A stretch of 64,000 nucleotides of DNA from Geobacter sp. (GTDB lineage: Bacteria; Desulfobacterota; Desulfuromonadia; Geobacterales; Geobacteraceae). Numbering within the stretch: the stretch's first letter is position 1; the number at the start of each line of letters is the position of its first letter. This document shows positions 19,123 to 28,351 of the stretch, piece by piece. Location of the stretch: contig PJFC01000006.1 in the NCBI GenBank assembly GCA_003574885.1, forward strand, positions 62,001 to 126,000. The letters are read 5' to 3'. The position numbers and the translations under genes are program-made. Below the pieces are notes generated by a model, which worked only from the letters and a program-made list of their open reading frames with translations, was not told the DNA's origin and searched no databases.

Positions 19123-19920
19123 ATGCAGAGTGAAACGGCCGGCTTCGACCGCCTTGTCAAGATTATGCGCCGGCTGCGCGCCCCCGGAGGGTGCCCCTGG
19201 GATGCAGAGCAGACCCACGACAGTCTCAAGCGCTATTTACTGGAGGAGTGTTACGAGGTAATGGAAGCCATCGATGCCGACTCGCCGGAGATGCTCAAGG
19301 AAGAACTTGGGGACCTACTCCTGCAGCCGGTCTTTCACGCCGCCATCGCCGAGGAACGTGGAGAGTTTACCATGGACGACGTCATCGACGCCGTCTGTGA
19401 CAAACTGATCCGCCGCCACCCCCACGTCTTCGGCGACCTTGAGATCAGAGACAGTGCTGCCCAGGTGGAAAACTGGGAGAAGATCAAGAAGGAGGAAAAG
19501 GGCGAAGAGCGCCGCTCGGCCCTGGCCGGCGTCCCCCCCCAGCTCCCAGCCCTGATGAAGGCCCAGAAGATTACGGAGAAAGCTGCCCGGGTAGGTTTTG
19601 ACTGGAGCCATACGGACGAAGTATTCGCCAAGGTACTTGAAGAGCTGCACGAATTCGAGGAGACCATGCTGGATGGCGACCAGGAAAGGATGGAAGCTGA
19701 ACTGGGAGATCTTCTCTTCGCCATCGTCAACCTGGGGCGGTTTCTCGCACTCAACCCCGAGGAGGCGCTGCGCAAGACCATCGTCCGCTTCTCTCGGCGG
19801 TTCGAGCATATAGAAACAACGCTTCACGCCAGGGGGATACAGCTGCCGGAAGCAACTCTGGAGCAGATGGAGGAACTCTGGCAGGAAGCCAAGATGAGGG
19901 AACGGGCGTCAGAGGAATGA
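19123..19920 (+). CDS. mazG: Nucleoside triphosphate pyrophosphohydrolase MazG
   Basis: A house-cleaning enzyme that hydrolyses (d)NTPs to monophosphates and pyrophosphate. The 265-residue protein holds two MazG domains, as in the E. coli enzyme. The N-terminal domain starts with RAPGGCPWDAEQTHDSLKRY and has LLEECYEVMEAID with EELGDLLLQPVFHA. The second has VLEELHEFEETML and EAELGDLLFAIVNLGRF. These paired acidic motifs bind Mg2+. It lies 35 bases after tgt on the same strand, so the two may be cotranscribed. Confidence 0.95.
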   Translation: MQSETAGFDRLVKIMRRLRAPGGCPWDAEQTHDSLKRYLLEECYEVMEAIDADSPEMLKEELGDLLLQPVFHAAIAEERGEFTMDDVIDAVCDKLIRRHPHVFGDLEIRDSAAQVENWEKIKKEEKGEERRSALAGVPPQLPALMKAQKITEKAARVGFDWSHTDEVFAKVLEELHEFEETMLDGDQERMEAELGDLLFAIVNLGRFLALNPEEALRKTIVRFSRRFEHIETTLHARGIQLPEATLEQMEELWQEAKMRERASEE

Positions 19921-19983
19921 CGGTGTGGAGAGAAAATTCCCTGACCAAGCGGAAATGTTACGAGTTTTCAGCAATGTAACCTA

Positions 19984-20208
19984 TTATCCACAAAAGCTGT
20001 GGACAAACTGTGAACAACGGTGTGGATAATTAGACAAAGGGATAAGAGTATAAACCGTTTCCACTTTCTGCCTAATTTATGAGCACCTATTTATTACATG
20101 TAAAACCGGATGTTTACACGATTTAATCGGTAAACCAGGTGGGACATTTTCGCGATAGCCAGCGAATGGTTAATTTTTACACATTAATCATAGGCCCGCT
20201 GTGTATAA
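19984..20208. other. DnaA-box cluster in an AT-rich intergenic region (origin-like)
   Basis: Between mazG and ogt there is no gene for 316 bases. The consensus DnaA box TTATCCACA is at 19984-19992 and its exact reverse complement TGTGGATAA at 20021-20029. Between them are TGTGGACAA (19998-20006, one mismatch) and TGTGAACAA (20009-20017, two mismatches). TGTGTATAA (20200-20208) is another one-mismatch site. The sequence between is rich in A/T tracts (TTTTTACACATTAATC). It may be an origin, a DnaA titration site or a DnaA-controlled promoter. No dnaA gene is nearby. Confidence 0.55.
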
Positions 20209-20236
20209 AGGTGTCGGGACATCTCATGTGCCCCCT

Positions 20237-20782
20237 TTAAAATCCGCCTGTTATCCCCCGTTCCATCTCCAATAGCCATTTTTTTGACGCCACCCCTCCC
20301 GGTGCCGAATAACCGGTGAGCGCACCGGCAGCGCCGACAACCCGGTGACACGGGATCAGGATGGGAAGACGGTTGGCCGCCATGGCCGACCCGACCCCCC
20401 TGGCAGCGGTCGGCCTCCCCAGGAGGGCGGCCACCTCGCCGTAGGTTCTGACAGCACCATAGGGGATGGCCGCCACCACCTCATAGACAGCGGTCTGAAA
20501 CACGGTATACCCGGCCAGATCGAGGGGAAAAACGAAGAGGACCCGTTCCCCGGTGAAATACCGGCGCAGAAGCCCGGCAGCTTCCCGTGTCACCCGGTTA
20601 TCAGTCAGGGCCAGGGGGTAAAGATCGGTAATTTCGGCCAAAAGTTCCCCTCCTTCCTTCCCGCCGAAGGGAAGAAATACCTCAAGGACTCCCCTCTCGC
20701 TTGCCACCACAGAGCCGATACCAAGGGGCGTCTCATACAGTGAGCGATATTTCCCCGCCACAGGATTCCTCTGTCTGTTCAT
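20237..20782 (-). CDS. ogt: Methylated-DNA--protein-cysteine methyltransferase (Ogt type)
   Basis: A suicide DNA-repair protein that takes the alkyl group from O6-alkylguanine onto a cysteine. The 181-residue protein has the DNA-binding helix-turn-helix region IPYGAVRTYGEVAALLGRP, the arginine-finger-like GVGSAMAANR, and the active-site motif PCHRVV followed by LTGYSAPGG. The N-terminal domain is weakly conserved, as usual. Its start overlaps the murJ stop (ATGA), so the two are translationally coupled despite unrelated roles. Confidence 0.93.
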   Translation of the reverse strand: MNRQRNPVAGKYRSLYETPLGIGSVVASERGVLEVFLPFGGKEGGELLAEITDLYPLALTDNRVTREAAGLLRRYFTGERVLFVFPLDLAGYTVFQTAVYEVVAAIPYGAVRTYGEVAALLGRPTAARGVGSAMAANRLPILIPCHRVVGAAGALTGYSAPGGVASKKWLLEMERGITGGF

Positions 20783-22347
20783 CGTTGTTGCAACCTCCTT
20801 CTCACAAGGCCCGTCACATCCCGTGCTTCTTCAACATGCAACAGATGAGCAGTGACAATAAAAATACCGATCCCCACCAGGATAGTCCCACCAAGCGCCG
20901 CCCCCTTCATGAGTTTAAGCCCCGGCAGGGACCAATCAACCATCCTGACTCCCCAGGCGACCACCAGCGTCATGGGAACCGAAGCGAGAAGGGTCTTGGC
21001 ACCAGTCACGAAAACCCGCCTGCCACCAAAAGGGCCGATCTTGCGACGCAGGCAATAGAGGAGCATGGCCATGTTACAGAGGGCTGAAAGGGTCGAAGCC
21101 AGCGCCAGCCCCCCATGCAGGAGAGGCCCCATAAAAAGAATACTGAAAAGGAAGTTAAGAAGAAAGGCAACGAAAGCCGTCAGGACGGGGGTGCGGGTAT
21201 CCTGCTGGGCGTAAAATGCGGGGACAAGAACGCGCACCATCGCTACAAAGGAGAGCCCAAGAGAGTAGTACATCAGCGCAATGGCACAATTGGCGACCTT
21301 TGGATAATCGAACTCACCCCCCATGAAGAGAAGGCTGAAGATGGGGGAGGCGCAGACCACCAGTCCCGCCATGGCAGGGATGGTGATGAACAGAGTGAGA
21401 CGCAGGCCGAAACCGAGAGACTCCTTCAACTCTCCGATCTCTCCGGCGGCGGCCTGCCGGCTCATGGAGGGGAGGACTGCCTGGGCGATCGAGACGGTGA
21501 ATATCCCCTGGGGGAACTCGAAGAGACGCTGGGCATAGTAGAGATAGGATACGCTCCCCTGGGGGAGGAGGGAGGCGAGAATATTGCCGACCGTCAGGTT
21601 CAGGTAGTAGACTCCCACTCCGAACACCGACGGACCCATGAGAAGTGCAATCTTGTGCATGCCCGGGTGGTGCAGGTCGAAGCGGGGGCGGAGGATGAAT
21701 CCCTTGTGGTAGAGAGTCGGAAGCTGAAGGAGGAGTTGAAGTACCCCACCGACGAGAACTCCCACAGCCAGAGCAATGATCGGCACCTGGAAGCTGTTAT
21801 GGAGAAGAACAGCACAGGCGATCATGGCGAGGTTCAGAAACACGGTAGAGATGGCAGGGGTGAAAAAATGCCGCACCGTATTGAGTATGCCCATGCACAG
21901 GGCAACCAGGCTGACGAAGAAAATGTAGGGAAACATGAGCCGGTTGAGGAACACCGTCAGTTCCATTTTGCTCGGGAAGGCCTTGAAACCGGGGAACATA
22001 AAGGCGACGATCTGGGGAGAGAAGATGATTCCCAGGAGGGTAATGCCCGCCATCACGATGGTCAGCAGGGTGAAGCAAACGTTGGCCAGTTCCCGCGCCT
22101 CTTCCTCACCTTTTCGCGTGTACCATTCGGAGAAGGTGGGGACGAAGGCAGAGGTGAGAGCTCCCTCGGCGAAGAAGCGGCGGAGCATGTTGGGTATCTG
22201 GAAAGCGGCAAAAAAGGCGTCGGTATAGAGTCCGGCGCCAAACAGACGCGATACCACCATATCCCGCACCATCCCCATGATACGGGACAGCACCGTGGCA
22301 AAACCGAGTACCCCGGCGGCCCGGGCTATATTCTTCTTTTCCGACAT
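20779..22347 (-). CDS. murJ: Lipid II flippase MurJ (MviN)
   Basis: A MOP-superfamily membrane protein of 522 residues with about 14 helices that flips lipid II across the inner membrane for peptidoglycan synthesis. The N-terminal signature is intact: GFATVLSRIMGMVRDMVVSR, then DAFFAAFQIPNMLRRFFAEG. Further motifs are GVLVGGVLQLLLQLP and YYAQRLFEFPQGIF. The start at MSEKKNIARA (22347) has AGGGG upstream; a longer frame to 22539 runs through non-family sequence and is rejected. Confidence 0.95.
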   Translation of the reverse strand: MSEKKNIARAAGVLGFATVLSRIMGMVRDMVVSRLFGAGLYTDAFFAAFQIPNMLRRFFAEGALTSAFVPTFSEWYTRKGEEEARELANVCFTLLTIVMAGITLLGIIFSPQIVAFMFPGFKAFPSKMELTVFLNRLMFPYIFFVSLVALCMGILNTVRHFFTPAISTVFLNLAMIACAVLLHNSFQVPIIALAVGVLVGGVLQLLLQLPTLYHKGFILRPRFDLHHPGMHKIALLMGPSVFGVGVYYLNLTVGNILASLLPQGSVSYLYYAQRLFEFPQGIFTVSIAQAVLPSMSRQAAAGEIGELKESLGFGLRLTLFITIPAMAGLVVCASPIFSLLFMGGEFDYPKVANCAIALMYYSLGLSFVAMVRVLVPAFYAQQDTRTPVLTAFVAFLLNFLFSILFMGPLLHGGLALASTLSALCNMAMLLYCLRRKIGPFGGRRVFVTGAKTLLASVPMTLVVAWGVRMVDWSLPGLKLMKGAALGGTILVGIGIFIVTAHLLHVEEARDVTGLVRRRLQQR

Positions 22348-22604
22348 GGTATCCCCTGAAACGATATGCAGCCAAAGGTGGTTTATTACCATAAACCTCG
22401 GTCCAATTGGTATTTTTTTCCTTTTCCTGGTTGTAGCGGCACGGCACGACAATGCAAAGAACCGTATTAGAGCCAACAAATCTTTTACTTGCATTAATAA
22501 TTTCAGTGGGTTATATTTGCCAGCAATTTTGGAATCCACGAATGCAGCGGATCAGCGTGCCGCAAAGACAGGCTGTGCTGTTGAATCTCTACGGGAGAAG
22601 ACAG

Positions 22605-23225
22605 ATGGACAGACAGACGGACTATCCCCGGATGAACATCCTGATCAATCTCAGCAGCAGACTCCTCAGCGAGGCGCTGAAAGGCCTCCTGTCACAGGAT
22701 AAGGATACATACCAGACGGTAAGGGTTCATACATCCGATTTTGCCGACAGATTTTTGCCTGACAAGATTCTTGTCGATGCCGCAAGCCTCAGACAGCCCT
22801 TTCCTCCGGAATGGACCTCGGCAAATACCATCCTTATCGACACAGGCCTGGCCGAAGAGGAAGTGATCCGGCTTCTTTTTTCCTACAAGCTGGACGGGGT
22901 CATCTCCACGGGAGCCGGCATCGAACTCTTCAAGAAGGCGTTACGGGCAATCAATAGCGGACAGGTCTGGATCGACAACAGAAAACTCAAGGCCATGCTC
23001 CACAACCGTCCGACATCGCTGCAACCCCACGCGTCCGAAAGCCTGAGCAGAAAAGAGCGGGAAATCGTGCTTCTTGTCGCCGAAGGGCAGAGAAACCGGG
23101 AGATCGCCGGCAGACTGTGCATAAGCGAACAGACCGTAAAGGCCCATCTCAGCCGCATTTTCAGGAAAGCAAATGTCTCCAACCGCTCCCAGCTGGTCCC
23201 CCTCGCCCTGCAATACAAGCTCTAA
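22605..23225 (+). CDS. LuxR/NarL-type transcriptional regulator with degenerate receiver domain
   Basis: A protein of about 206 residues. The C-terminal 65 residues are a LuxR-type helix-turn-helix (LSRKEREIVLLVAEGQRNRE, then ISEQTVKAHLSRIFRKANVS). The N-terminal part has the receiver alternation of strands and helices, but the acidic pair is replaced (MNILINLSS) and the switch lysine position reads GVISTGAG. It is therefore unlikely to be regulated by ordinary phosphorylation. The start at 22605 has GGGAG seven bases upstream. No kinase is adjacent. Target genes are unknown; murJ is transcribed divergently. Confidence 0.82.
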   Translation: MDRQTDYPRMNILINLSSRLLSEALKGLLSQDKDTYQTVRVHTSDFADRFLPDKILVDAASLRQPFPPEWTSANTILIDTGLAEEEVIRLLFSYKLDGVISTGAGIELFKKALRAINSGQVWIDNRKLKAMLHNRPTSLQPHASESLSRKEREIVLLVAEGQRNREIAGRLCISEQTVKAHLSRIFRKANVSNRSQLVPLALQYKL

Positions 23226-23317
23226 GCTCCCTCATTGCCGTTCCCCACTCACCCTTTGAACCCGACTCACCTCATACAATGGCACACCAAGAGGTAACTA
23301 TTGCAGGCCCATAGACA

Positions 23318-23357
23318 AAGCGCTGCGCTTCCTACCCAAGGAGACTGCGCAGCGCTT
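23318..23357. terminator. Long inverted repeat between convergent genes, probable terminator
   Basis: AAGCGCTGCGC at 23318-23328 pairs perfectly with GCGCAGCGCTT at 23347-23357 across an 18-base loop. It lies between the convergent LuxR-type and DUF255 genes. There is no strong T tract, so termination efficiency is uncertain. Confidence 0.5.
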
Positions 23358-23358
23358 G

Positions 23359-25470
23359 TTAGACGACCTCATCCAGCAGCACCCCCAAAGCCTCTGCTCC
23401 AGCTACCGGCGGTCTGCAGGCTTCTTTCGCGCAAACATAAGCCGTTGCCCGGCCATCCAGCTCCCTAAATGAAGGATCACCCTCTGCATGACGCAGCACC
23501 AGCCGTGGGATGAAGCGGCGGCCGATGACCCTGAGCATGGCCAGCATCTCCGGATCGCCACGGTCCCCGGCCAGGGTTATTTCCACGGCAGGGCCAAGCA
23601 GGTAATCATACGCCATGAGGAGACAGAGGTAGCCCGCCGGCTGGCGAACCGCCTTCCCCATGGCGGAGCGGAGGACCGCCTCCCCCGCCGCCGTCAGGTC
23701 TACAGCACTGGTAATCCCTCCTAGCCTGAGGAGGTTCAGGGCTGCCAGGGAGGTGCCGGAAGGAACCACGCCGTCGTAAGGGTTCACGCTTCTCCCGAGC
23801 ACCGCCTCCGTATCGATCCCCGTATCGAAAAGTCCTCCCGATCCGGAGTCCCGGAAGAGCGACAACATCTGCCGGCTGACCCGGCACGCTTCCTCAAGAT
23901 AGTCAGAGACGAGAGTTCCTTCGTAAAGAGCAATCAGACCTGAGACAAACGCCGCATAATCCTCAAGAAAACCGGGGACGTCCCCCCTCCCCCCATGGTA
24001 GCTCCGGAACAGACGGCCATTGCCGTCCACAAGCCGCGTCCGGATGAACTTCGTTGCCTGTTCCGCCGCAGCAAGCCAGCGGGCCTCGCCAGTCGCCCCG
24101 TGAAGTCGTGCCAGGCTTGCAATCATGAGACCGTTCCAGGCGGTGAGCACCTTCTCGTCCCTGAACGGCCTGACCCGCTCGCTCCGGGCCTCCAGGAGCT
24201 GTTTCCTCCATCGGCTAAGGTCAGCCTCCAGCATGTCCGGGGTCACCCCTTCCCGTCGAGCGAATTCCTCGATGGAAAGCGGGAGATTGAGGATAGTCCG
24301 CCCTTCGAAATTCCCTGAGACCGTGCCCCCCAACAGCCGGCAGCAGAAGGCAGCATCATCCCCCAGAACCGCTCCGATTTCTGCCGGTGTCCAGACGTAG
24401 TACTTTCCCTCCTCCCCTTCCGTGTCCGCATCCTGGGCAGCGTAAAAGCCCCCCTTCGGCCCGGTCATCTCCTCCAAGACATAGCCGGCAATCTCTTCCG
24501 CCATCTTCAGGAAATCCCGGCTGCCCGTGGCCTGGAATGCCTCGATGCAGGCAAGGATAATCATGGCCTGGTCGTAGAGCATCTTCTCGAAATGGGGGAT
24601 CAGCCACTGCCGGTCGACGCTGTAACGGTGGAGTCCGAAACCGATCTGGTCGAAAATACCCCCTTGTCGAATATGGATGAGGGAGGTTGTTACCATGGCG
24701 AGCGGAGAGGCATCGCCGGTGCGCCGCCAGATGCGAAGCAGGAACTGGAGGTAGTGGGGCATGGGGAATTTGGGAGAGGTACCAAATCCACCCCAGGTTT
24801 CATCGTACATCTGGCGCAGCTGTCCATAAGCGTCTGCCAGAATACTGTCCCCCGGCAGTTGGGCAGGGGCGGGACCGCCGAGCCTGGTCAGTGCCGCCAT
24901 GATCGATGCGCAGCTCTCTTCGATCCGGTCCCGCTCCGTGCGCCAGAGTTCCGCCAGTTTCATCAAGAGTTCAACCACCCCCGGCATCCCCTGCCGGGGT
25001 GTTTTCGGAATGTAGGTGGCGGCGTAGAACGGGCGCCGGTCGGGAGTCATAACAATATTGAGTGGCCAGCCGCCGCTACCGGTCATCATCTGGGAGACGT
25101 TCATGTACCGGTCGTCGATATCCGGCCGCTCTTCCCGATCCACCTTGATGGCCACAAAGTACCGGTTCATAACCTCCGCCACCTCCGGGTCCGCAAAGGA
25201 TTCATGGGCCATGACGTGGCACCAGTGGCAGGTGGCATAGCCAATGGAGAGAAAGATCGGCATATCCTCCGTCTCCGCTCTGGCAAACGCCTCTTCCCCC
25301 CACGGGTACCAACCCACGGGGTTCTCAGCATGCTGCAGAAGGTAGGGACTGGAGGCAAATACCAACCGGTTGAACTGTTCTCCACCATCCGCAGGAATGC
25401 TTTTTCTGTCCAGATTCAGGAGACGGCGAAGTTCGGCATTGCCATCTACAGATGCCTTTTCAGCTTTCAT
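23359..25470 (-). CDS. DUF255/YyaL-type thioredoxin-fold protein
   Basis: A 703-residue protein of the Spermatogenesis-associated-protein-20/YyaL family. The N-terminal DUF255 domain has a thioredoxin-like fold with [12 protein letters not shown] after FLSIGYATC. It is followed by a large alpha/alpha-barrel region similar to N-acylglucosamine 2-epimerase/glycosidase six-hairpin folds ([38 protein letters not shown]). The whole family architecture is present. The biochemical role is not established; a redox or carbohydrate-related activity has been proposed. No signal peptide is seen, so it is cytoplasmic. Confidence 0.9.
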   Translation of the reverse strand: MKAEKASVDGNAELRRLLNLDRKSIPADGGEQFNRLVFASSPYLLQHAENPVGWYPWGEEAFARAETEDMPIFLSIGYATCHWCHVMAHESFADPEVAEVMNRYFVAIKVDREERPDIDDRYMNVSQMMTGSGGWPLNIVMTPDRRPFYAATYIPKTPRQGMPGVVELLMKLAELWRTERDRIEESCASIMAALTRLGGPAPAQLPGDSILADAYGQLRQMYDETWGGFGTSPKFPMPHYLQFLLRIWRRTGDASPLAMVTTSLIHIRQGGIFDQIGFGLHRYSVDRQWLIPHFEKMLYDQAMIILACIEAFQATGSRDFLKMAEEIAGYVLEEMTGPKGGFYAAQDADTEGEEGKYYVWTPAEIGAVLGDDAAFCCRLLGGTVSGNFEGRTILNLPLSIEEFARREGVTPDMLEADLSRWRKQLLEARSERVRPFRDEKVLTAWNGLMIASLARLHGATGEARWLAAAEQATKFIRTRLVDGNGRLFRSYHGGRGDVPGFLEDYAAFVSGLIALYEGTLVSDYLEEACRVSRQMLSLFRDSGSGGLFDTGIDTEAVLGRSVNPYDGVVPSGTSLAALNLLRLGGITSAVDLTAAGEAVLRSAMGKAVRQPAGYLCLLMAYDYLLGPAVEITLAGDRGDPEMLAMLRVIGRRFIPRLVLRHAEGDPSFRELDGRATAYVCAKEACRPPVAGAEALGVLLDEVV

Positions 25471-25613
25471 ATGTCACCAGTTCCGTTCCCGGTTTAAAAT
25501 CCCCTGCCACAATCTCTCCCGTGACACTTGCCGGAGAATGGGTTATTCTATACCGACATCCGTTTCATGTGCCTGACAACTCCCCGGAAACACACAAACA
25601 TAGGAGCATATCC

Positions 25614-26255
25614 GTGCGCTTCATCGTCCTAACCATTATACTGCTCGGAACCGTTGTTGCCAGCCGGGCAGACGAACTGAGCATCGGCCACTTCAGCGCC
25701 GGCGATCTGACGGGATGGAGCGACAAGACATTTTCGGGGAAAACCGAGTACGTTCTGGTTACCGACGGGGAGAAGAAAGTGCTCAAGGCCCACAGCCGCC
25801 ATGCCGCCTCCGGCCTCGTCAAGAAAGTAACGCTCGATCCAAAGAAGTATCCCCTCCTGCACTGGTCCTGGAAGGTGGAACACACCCTCATCCATGAAAA
25901 CGTCACGAAAAAATCCGGAGACGACTTTGCAGCCAGGATCTACGTGGTCTTCCCGCGCACCTTTTTCTGGCGGATGCGGACCATCACCTATGTCTGGGCA
26001 CATAAACTGCCGAAGGACACCCCGACGCCGAGCCCCTATTCGTCCAACGCAATCATTGTTGCGGTAGAGTCGGGGGATGAAAAAGCCGGACAGTGGGTGA
26101 GCGAAACGCGGAACGTGCTGGAGGATTACAGGAAGGTTTTTGGCGAAAATCCGCCCCCCATCGGCGGTATTGCCATTATGACCGACACCGATGACACGAA
26201 GGACGAAGTGAACGCCTGGTATGGGGATATTTCAATTACGGGATCTTGTCAATAA
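25614..26255 (+). CDS. DUF3047 domain secreted protein
   Basis: A 213-residue protein with an N-terminal signal peptide (hydrophobic VRFIVLTIILLGTVVASRA, cleavage likely after the alanine) and one DUF3047 domain. Family features visible are LHWSWKVE, KKSGDDFAARIYVVFP and a C-terminal GGIAIMTDTDDT. It is probably periplasmic; DUF3047 has no defined function. The GTG at 25614 is chosen because AGGAG lies just upstream and it gives a good signal peptide. The frame is open back to 25452, overlapping the divergent gene, and that part is rejected. Confidence 0.85.
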   Translation: MRFIVLTIILLGTVVASRADELSIGHFSAGDLTGWSDKTFSGKTEYVLVTDGEKKVLKAHSRHAASGLVKKVTLDPKKYPLLHWSWKVEHTLIHENVTKKSGDDFAARIYVVFPRTFFWRMRTITYVWAHKLPKDTPTPSPYSSNAIIVAVESGDEKAGQWVSETRNVLEDYRKVFGENPPPIGGIAIMTDTDDTKDEVNAWYGDISITGSCQ

Positions 26256-26256
26256 A

Positions 26257-26287
26257 AAGCCCCGCTGGAATGAACCGAGCGGGGCTT
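26257..26287. terminator. Bidirectional intrinsic terminator
   Basis: A perfect 10-bp stem (AAGCCCCGCT / AGCGGGGCTT) with an 11-base loop lies between the convergent DUF3047 and YtxH genes. Confidence 0.85.
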
Positions 26288-26313
26288 GAACAGAGCAGTG
26301 AATCGGGAAGGAA

Positions 26314-26661
26314 TCAGCCGATGAGCTTGGAGAGCTTTGCCCGTTGCTTTTCCAGTCGGGCCTGCCCCTCTTCGATCGCCTTGAGGAGTTCCTTCTTGGC
26401 GTCGTAGGCCAGATCCTTTCCCTTGTCCAGGATATCGGCGGCCTTTTCACCGACCGTATCCACCATTTCGGAAACGGTATCAGAGAAATCGTCCACCACG
26501 TCATCCGCCCGGTGCTTTGCCTTCCTGGCGTAGCGGGTAATATCCTTCCGGGTCTTTTTACCCGACTGGGGGGCAAACAGCAGGGCAAGCCCCGCACCAA
26601 TTATCCCGCCAGCCACCAGCATGAGCGCACCTGCCGCTACTTTTTTTTCATTGTCAGCCAT
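26314..26661 (-). CDS. YtxH domain-containing protein
   Basis: A 115-residue protein with one N-terminal transmembrane helix (AGALMLVAGGIIGAGLALLF) followed by the YtxH signature APQSGKKTRKDI. A long charged helix follows (VSEMVDTVGEKAADILDKG and onward), likely a coiled coil. Such small membrane-tethered proteins are often induced by general stress, but their function is unknown. The start at MADNEKK (26661) has GGAGGAG upstream; the ATG eight codons earlier is less likely. Confidence 0.85.
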   Translation of the reverse strand: MADNEKKVAAGALMLVAGGIIGAGLALLFAPQSGKKTRKDITRYARKAKHRADDVVDDFSDTVSEMVDTVGEKAADILDKGKDLAYDAKKELLKAIEEGQARLEKQRAKLSKLIG

Positions 26662-26909
26662 TGCCTCTCCTCCTTTTGATTTCATGCCATAACTATATCC
26701 CCGAATATCTCACATGCAAAGGCTCCGGGCAATTTTTTTCAGCCACCGGTACGGGAATCCTCCTCGACACATCAAAGAGTTACCACACGATTCCCCGCTC
26801 CTGCCGGGAATCAGCTCGCACTTGCCGTTAAGTTGCGGTACACCGAAACGAGGATATACTTCCAGTAGGGAACAGACCATACAGGTAGCACGAAAGGGGG
26901 AGGGATATC

Positions 26910-27257
26910 ATGACAAGTACCGAGATCGCCAAACAGGTCAGGGAGCAACGTACGCCCGACATGCAGTTCATCTGCTGGTGGCGGAAGGAAGAGGATTTCC
27001 TCGACTACGAGCTCATTGACCGGTTCCTCGAAAGCGCAGGGCAGAACCAGGAAGTGGGTGGATACGAACTGCTCACGACTGAGCAGATGTGGGAACGGCT
27101 TGAAAAGGTATGCGGGAAGCGGGTCATGAAAACCCAGAAAGCAGGAGAAGCACTCATCGAATGGGATACCAAGGGGGGAACAAAGACCTGCCCCTACACG
27201 CCAAAATCGATGATCGAGATTTTCGACATCGAAACCAAGGGGAATGTCGTGGATTGA
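26910..27257 (+). CDS. Conserved-looking hypothetical protein
   Basis: A 115-residue soluble protein, acidic and tryptophan-rich near the start (FICWWRKEEDFLDYELIDRF). It has good coding character and a strong ribosome site (AAAGGGGGAGGGATATC before ATG). It ends with CPYTPKSMIEIFDIE. I do not recognise the family. It stands alone between two terminators, so it is a single-gene transcript. The 224 bases before it hold no other gene. Confidence 0.65.
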   Translation: MTSTEIAKQVREQRTPDMQFICWWRKEEDFLDYELIDRFLESAGQNQEVGGYELLTTEQMWERLEKVCGKRVMKTQKAGEALIEWDTKGGTKTCPYTPKSMIEIFDIETKGNVVD

Positions 27258-27291
27258 CGTGCCGCACGACAGGCTCTGATCACATAAAACG

Positions 27292-27318
27292 AGGGGACCC
27301 GGTGCTGAGCGGTCCCCT
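27292..27318. terminator. Bidirectional intrinsic terminator
   Basis: AGGGGACC (27292-27299) pairs with GGTCCCCT (27311-27318), flanked by A- and T-rich ends, between two convergent genes. Confidence 0.8.
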
Positions 27319-27332
27319 TTGTTATCCCGGCT

Positions 27333-28127
27333 TTATCCCTTCAACTCTTCCTTCAACCCTTCCACCACAGCCTTCACCTCAGTCACCATTTCGGTGGCCT
27401 GGGGTGAGGTCTCCAGTTTCAGATAGAGTTCCAGGTACTTTATGGCGTCCTTTACATGCTCCTGGTCCATGTAGAGGCTCCCCAGGGTGAGATAGGCAAG
27501 GGTGAAGCCGGAATCGAGCCGGATCGCCTCCAGACACTCTTTTTCCGCCTCTGCGAACTCCCCCAGGTCGTAGTACAATTCGCCCAGGTTGAAATGGGCC
27601 GCCGCGTCCTCCGAATCGATCTCGATCCCCTTCCGGTAGGCAGCAATGGCCTTTTCCCGGTCACCCAGTCCGTACCAGGCGTCACCCAGGGCGTTGTAGG
27701 CAAAGACGTTGGCAGGGTCCATCTCCAGAGCCTTGTTATAGGCCTTGATCGCATCTTCGCCCCGCTCCATGCTGTTATACACCAGGCCGATATTCACGTA
27801 ACCGTCCGCATCCTTGGGTGCAAGCTCGGTAATCCGCTTGTAGACCTTGAGGGCATCCTTGTGCCGCGCCAGCTCGAAATAGAGATCGCCGAGGGCGGTC
27901 AGGGCCTCCGTATCGTCCGGTGCGAGTTTGAGCCCCTTCTCGTAAGCCGCTATCGCCTCGTCCGGTTTTTCCGCGGCCGCCAGGGCATCCCCCAGATTGA
28001 AGTGTCCCTCCGGGTTGGATGGCTCCAGCTGGATGCAGCTACCAAACGCCGCAGCCGCTCCATCATGATCCCCCGCCTCCAGGCAGGATATCCCCTGCGC
28101 CAGATATTCATCAAATGTCGTCGCCAT
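27333..28127 (-). CDS. Tetratricopeptide repeat protein
   Basis: A 264-residue protein consisting of about seven consecutive TPR units of 34 residues. The W/LG/Y-A-P pattern is clear: GHFNLGDALAAAEKPDEAIA, YVNIGLVYNSMERGEDAIKA, YNALGDAWYGLGDREKAIAA and HFNLGELYYDLGEFAEAEKE. There is no signal peptide or enzyme domain, so it is a cytoplasmic protein-interaction scaffold. The partner is unknown. It is transcribed divergently from the GH15 gene, with 224 bases of non-coding DNA between them. Confidence 0.9.
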   Translation of the reverse strand: MATTFDEYLAQGISCLEAGDHDGAAAAFGSCIQLEPSNPEGHFNLGDALAAAEKPDEAIAAYEKGLKLAPDDTEALTALGDLYFELARHKDALKVYKRITELAPKDADGYVNIGLVYNSMERGEDAIKAYNKALEMDPANVFAYNALGDAWYGLGDREKAIAAYRKGIEIDSEDAAAHFNLGELYYDLGEFAEAEKECLEAIRLDSGFTLAYLTLGSLYMDQEHVKDAIKYLELYLKLETSPQATEMVTEVKAVVEGLKEELKG

Positions 28128-28351
28128 CGCACCCTCCAGGTTTGTTCTCGTAACGGGCCAACTATACCAGAAAGGGGTGGTGTTTACCAGTATAACCGCG
28201 ACTTTTCAAACACCATATATTTCTGCTATCGCAGCACAAGACAGGAATTATTGTACAATATGGGTTGTTTGGTAGGTTCCAGCATTTACATTCTGGGCAA
28301 CCGCACCAACGAGCGGAATGCCCCATCATAGATTGTCAAGGAGACGGAACA

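Noticed and set aside
21115-22359. A 414-codon plus-strand frame opposite murJ
   Set aside because: Composition is charged and low in hydrophobic residues, as expected from the reverse of a membrane protein gene; no family.
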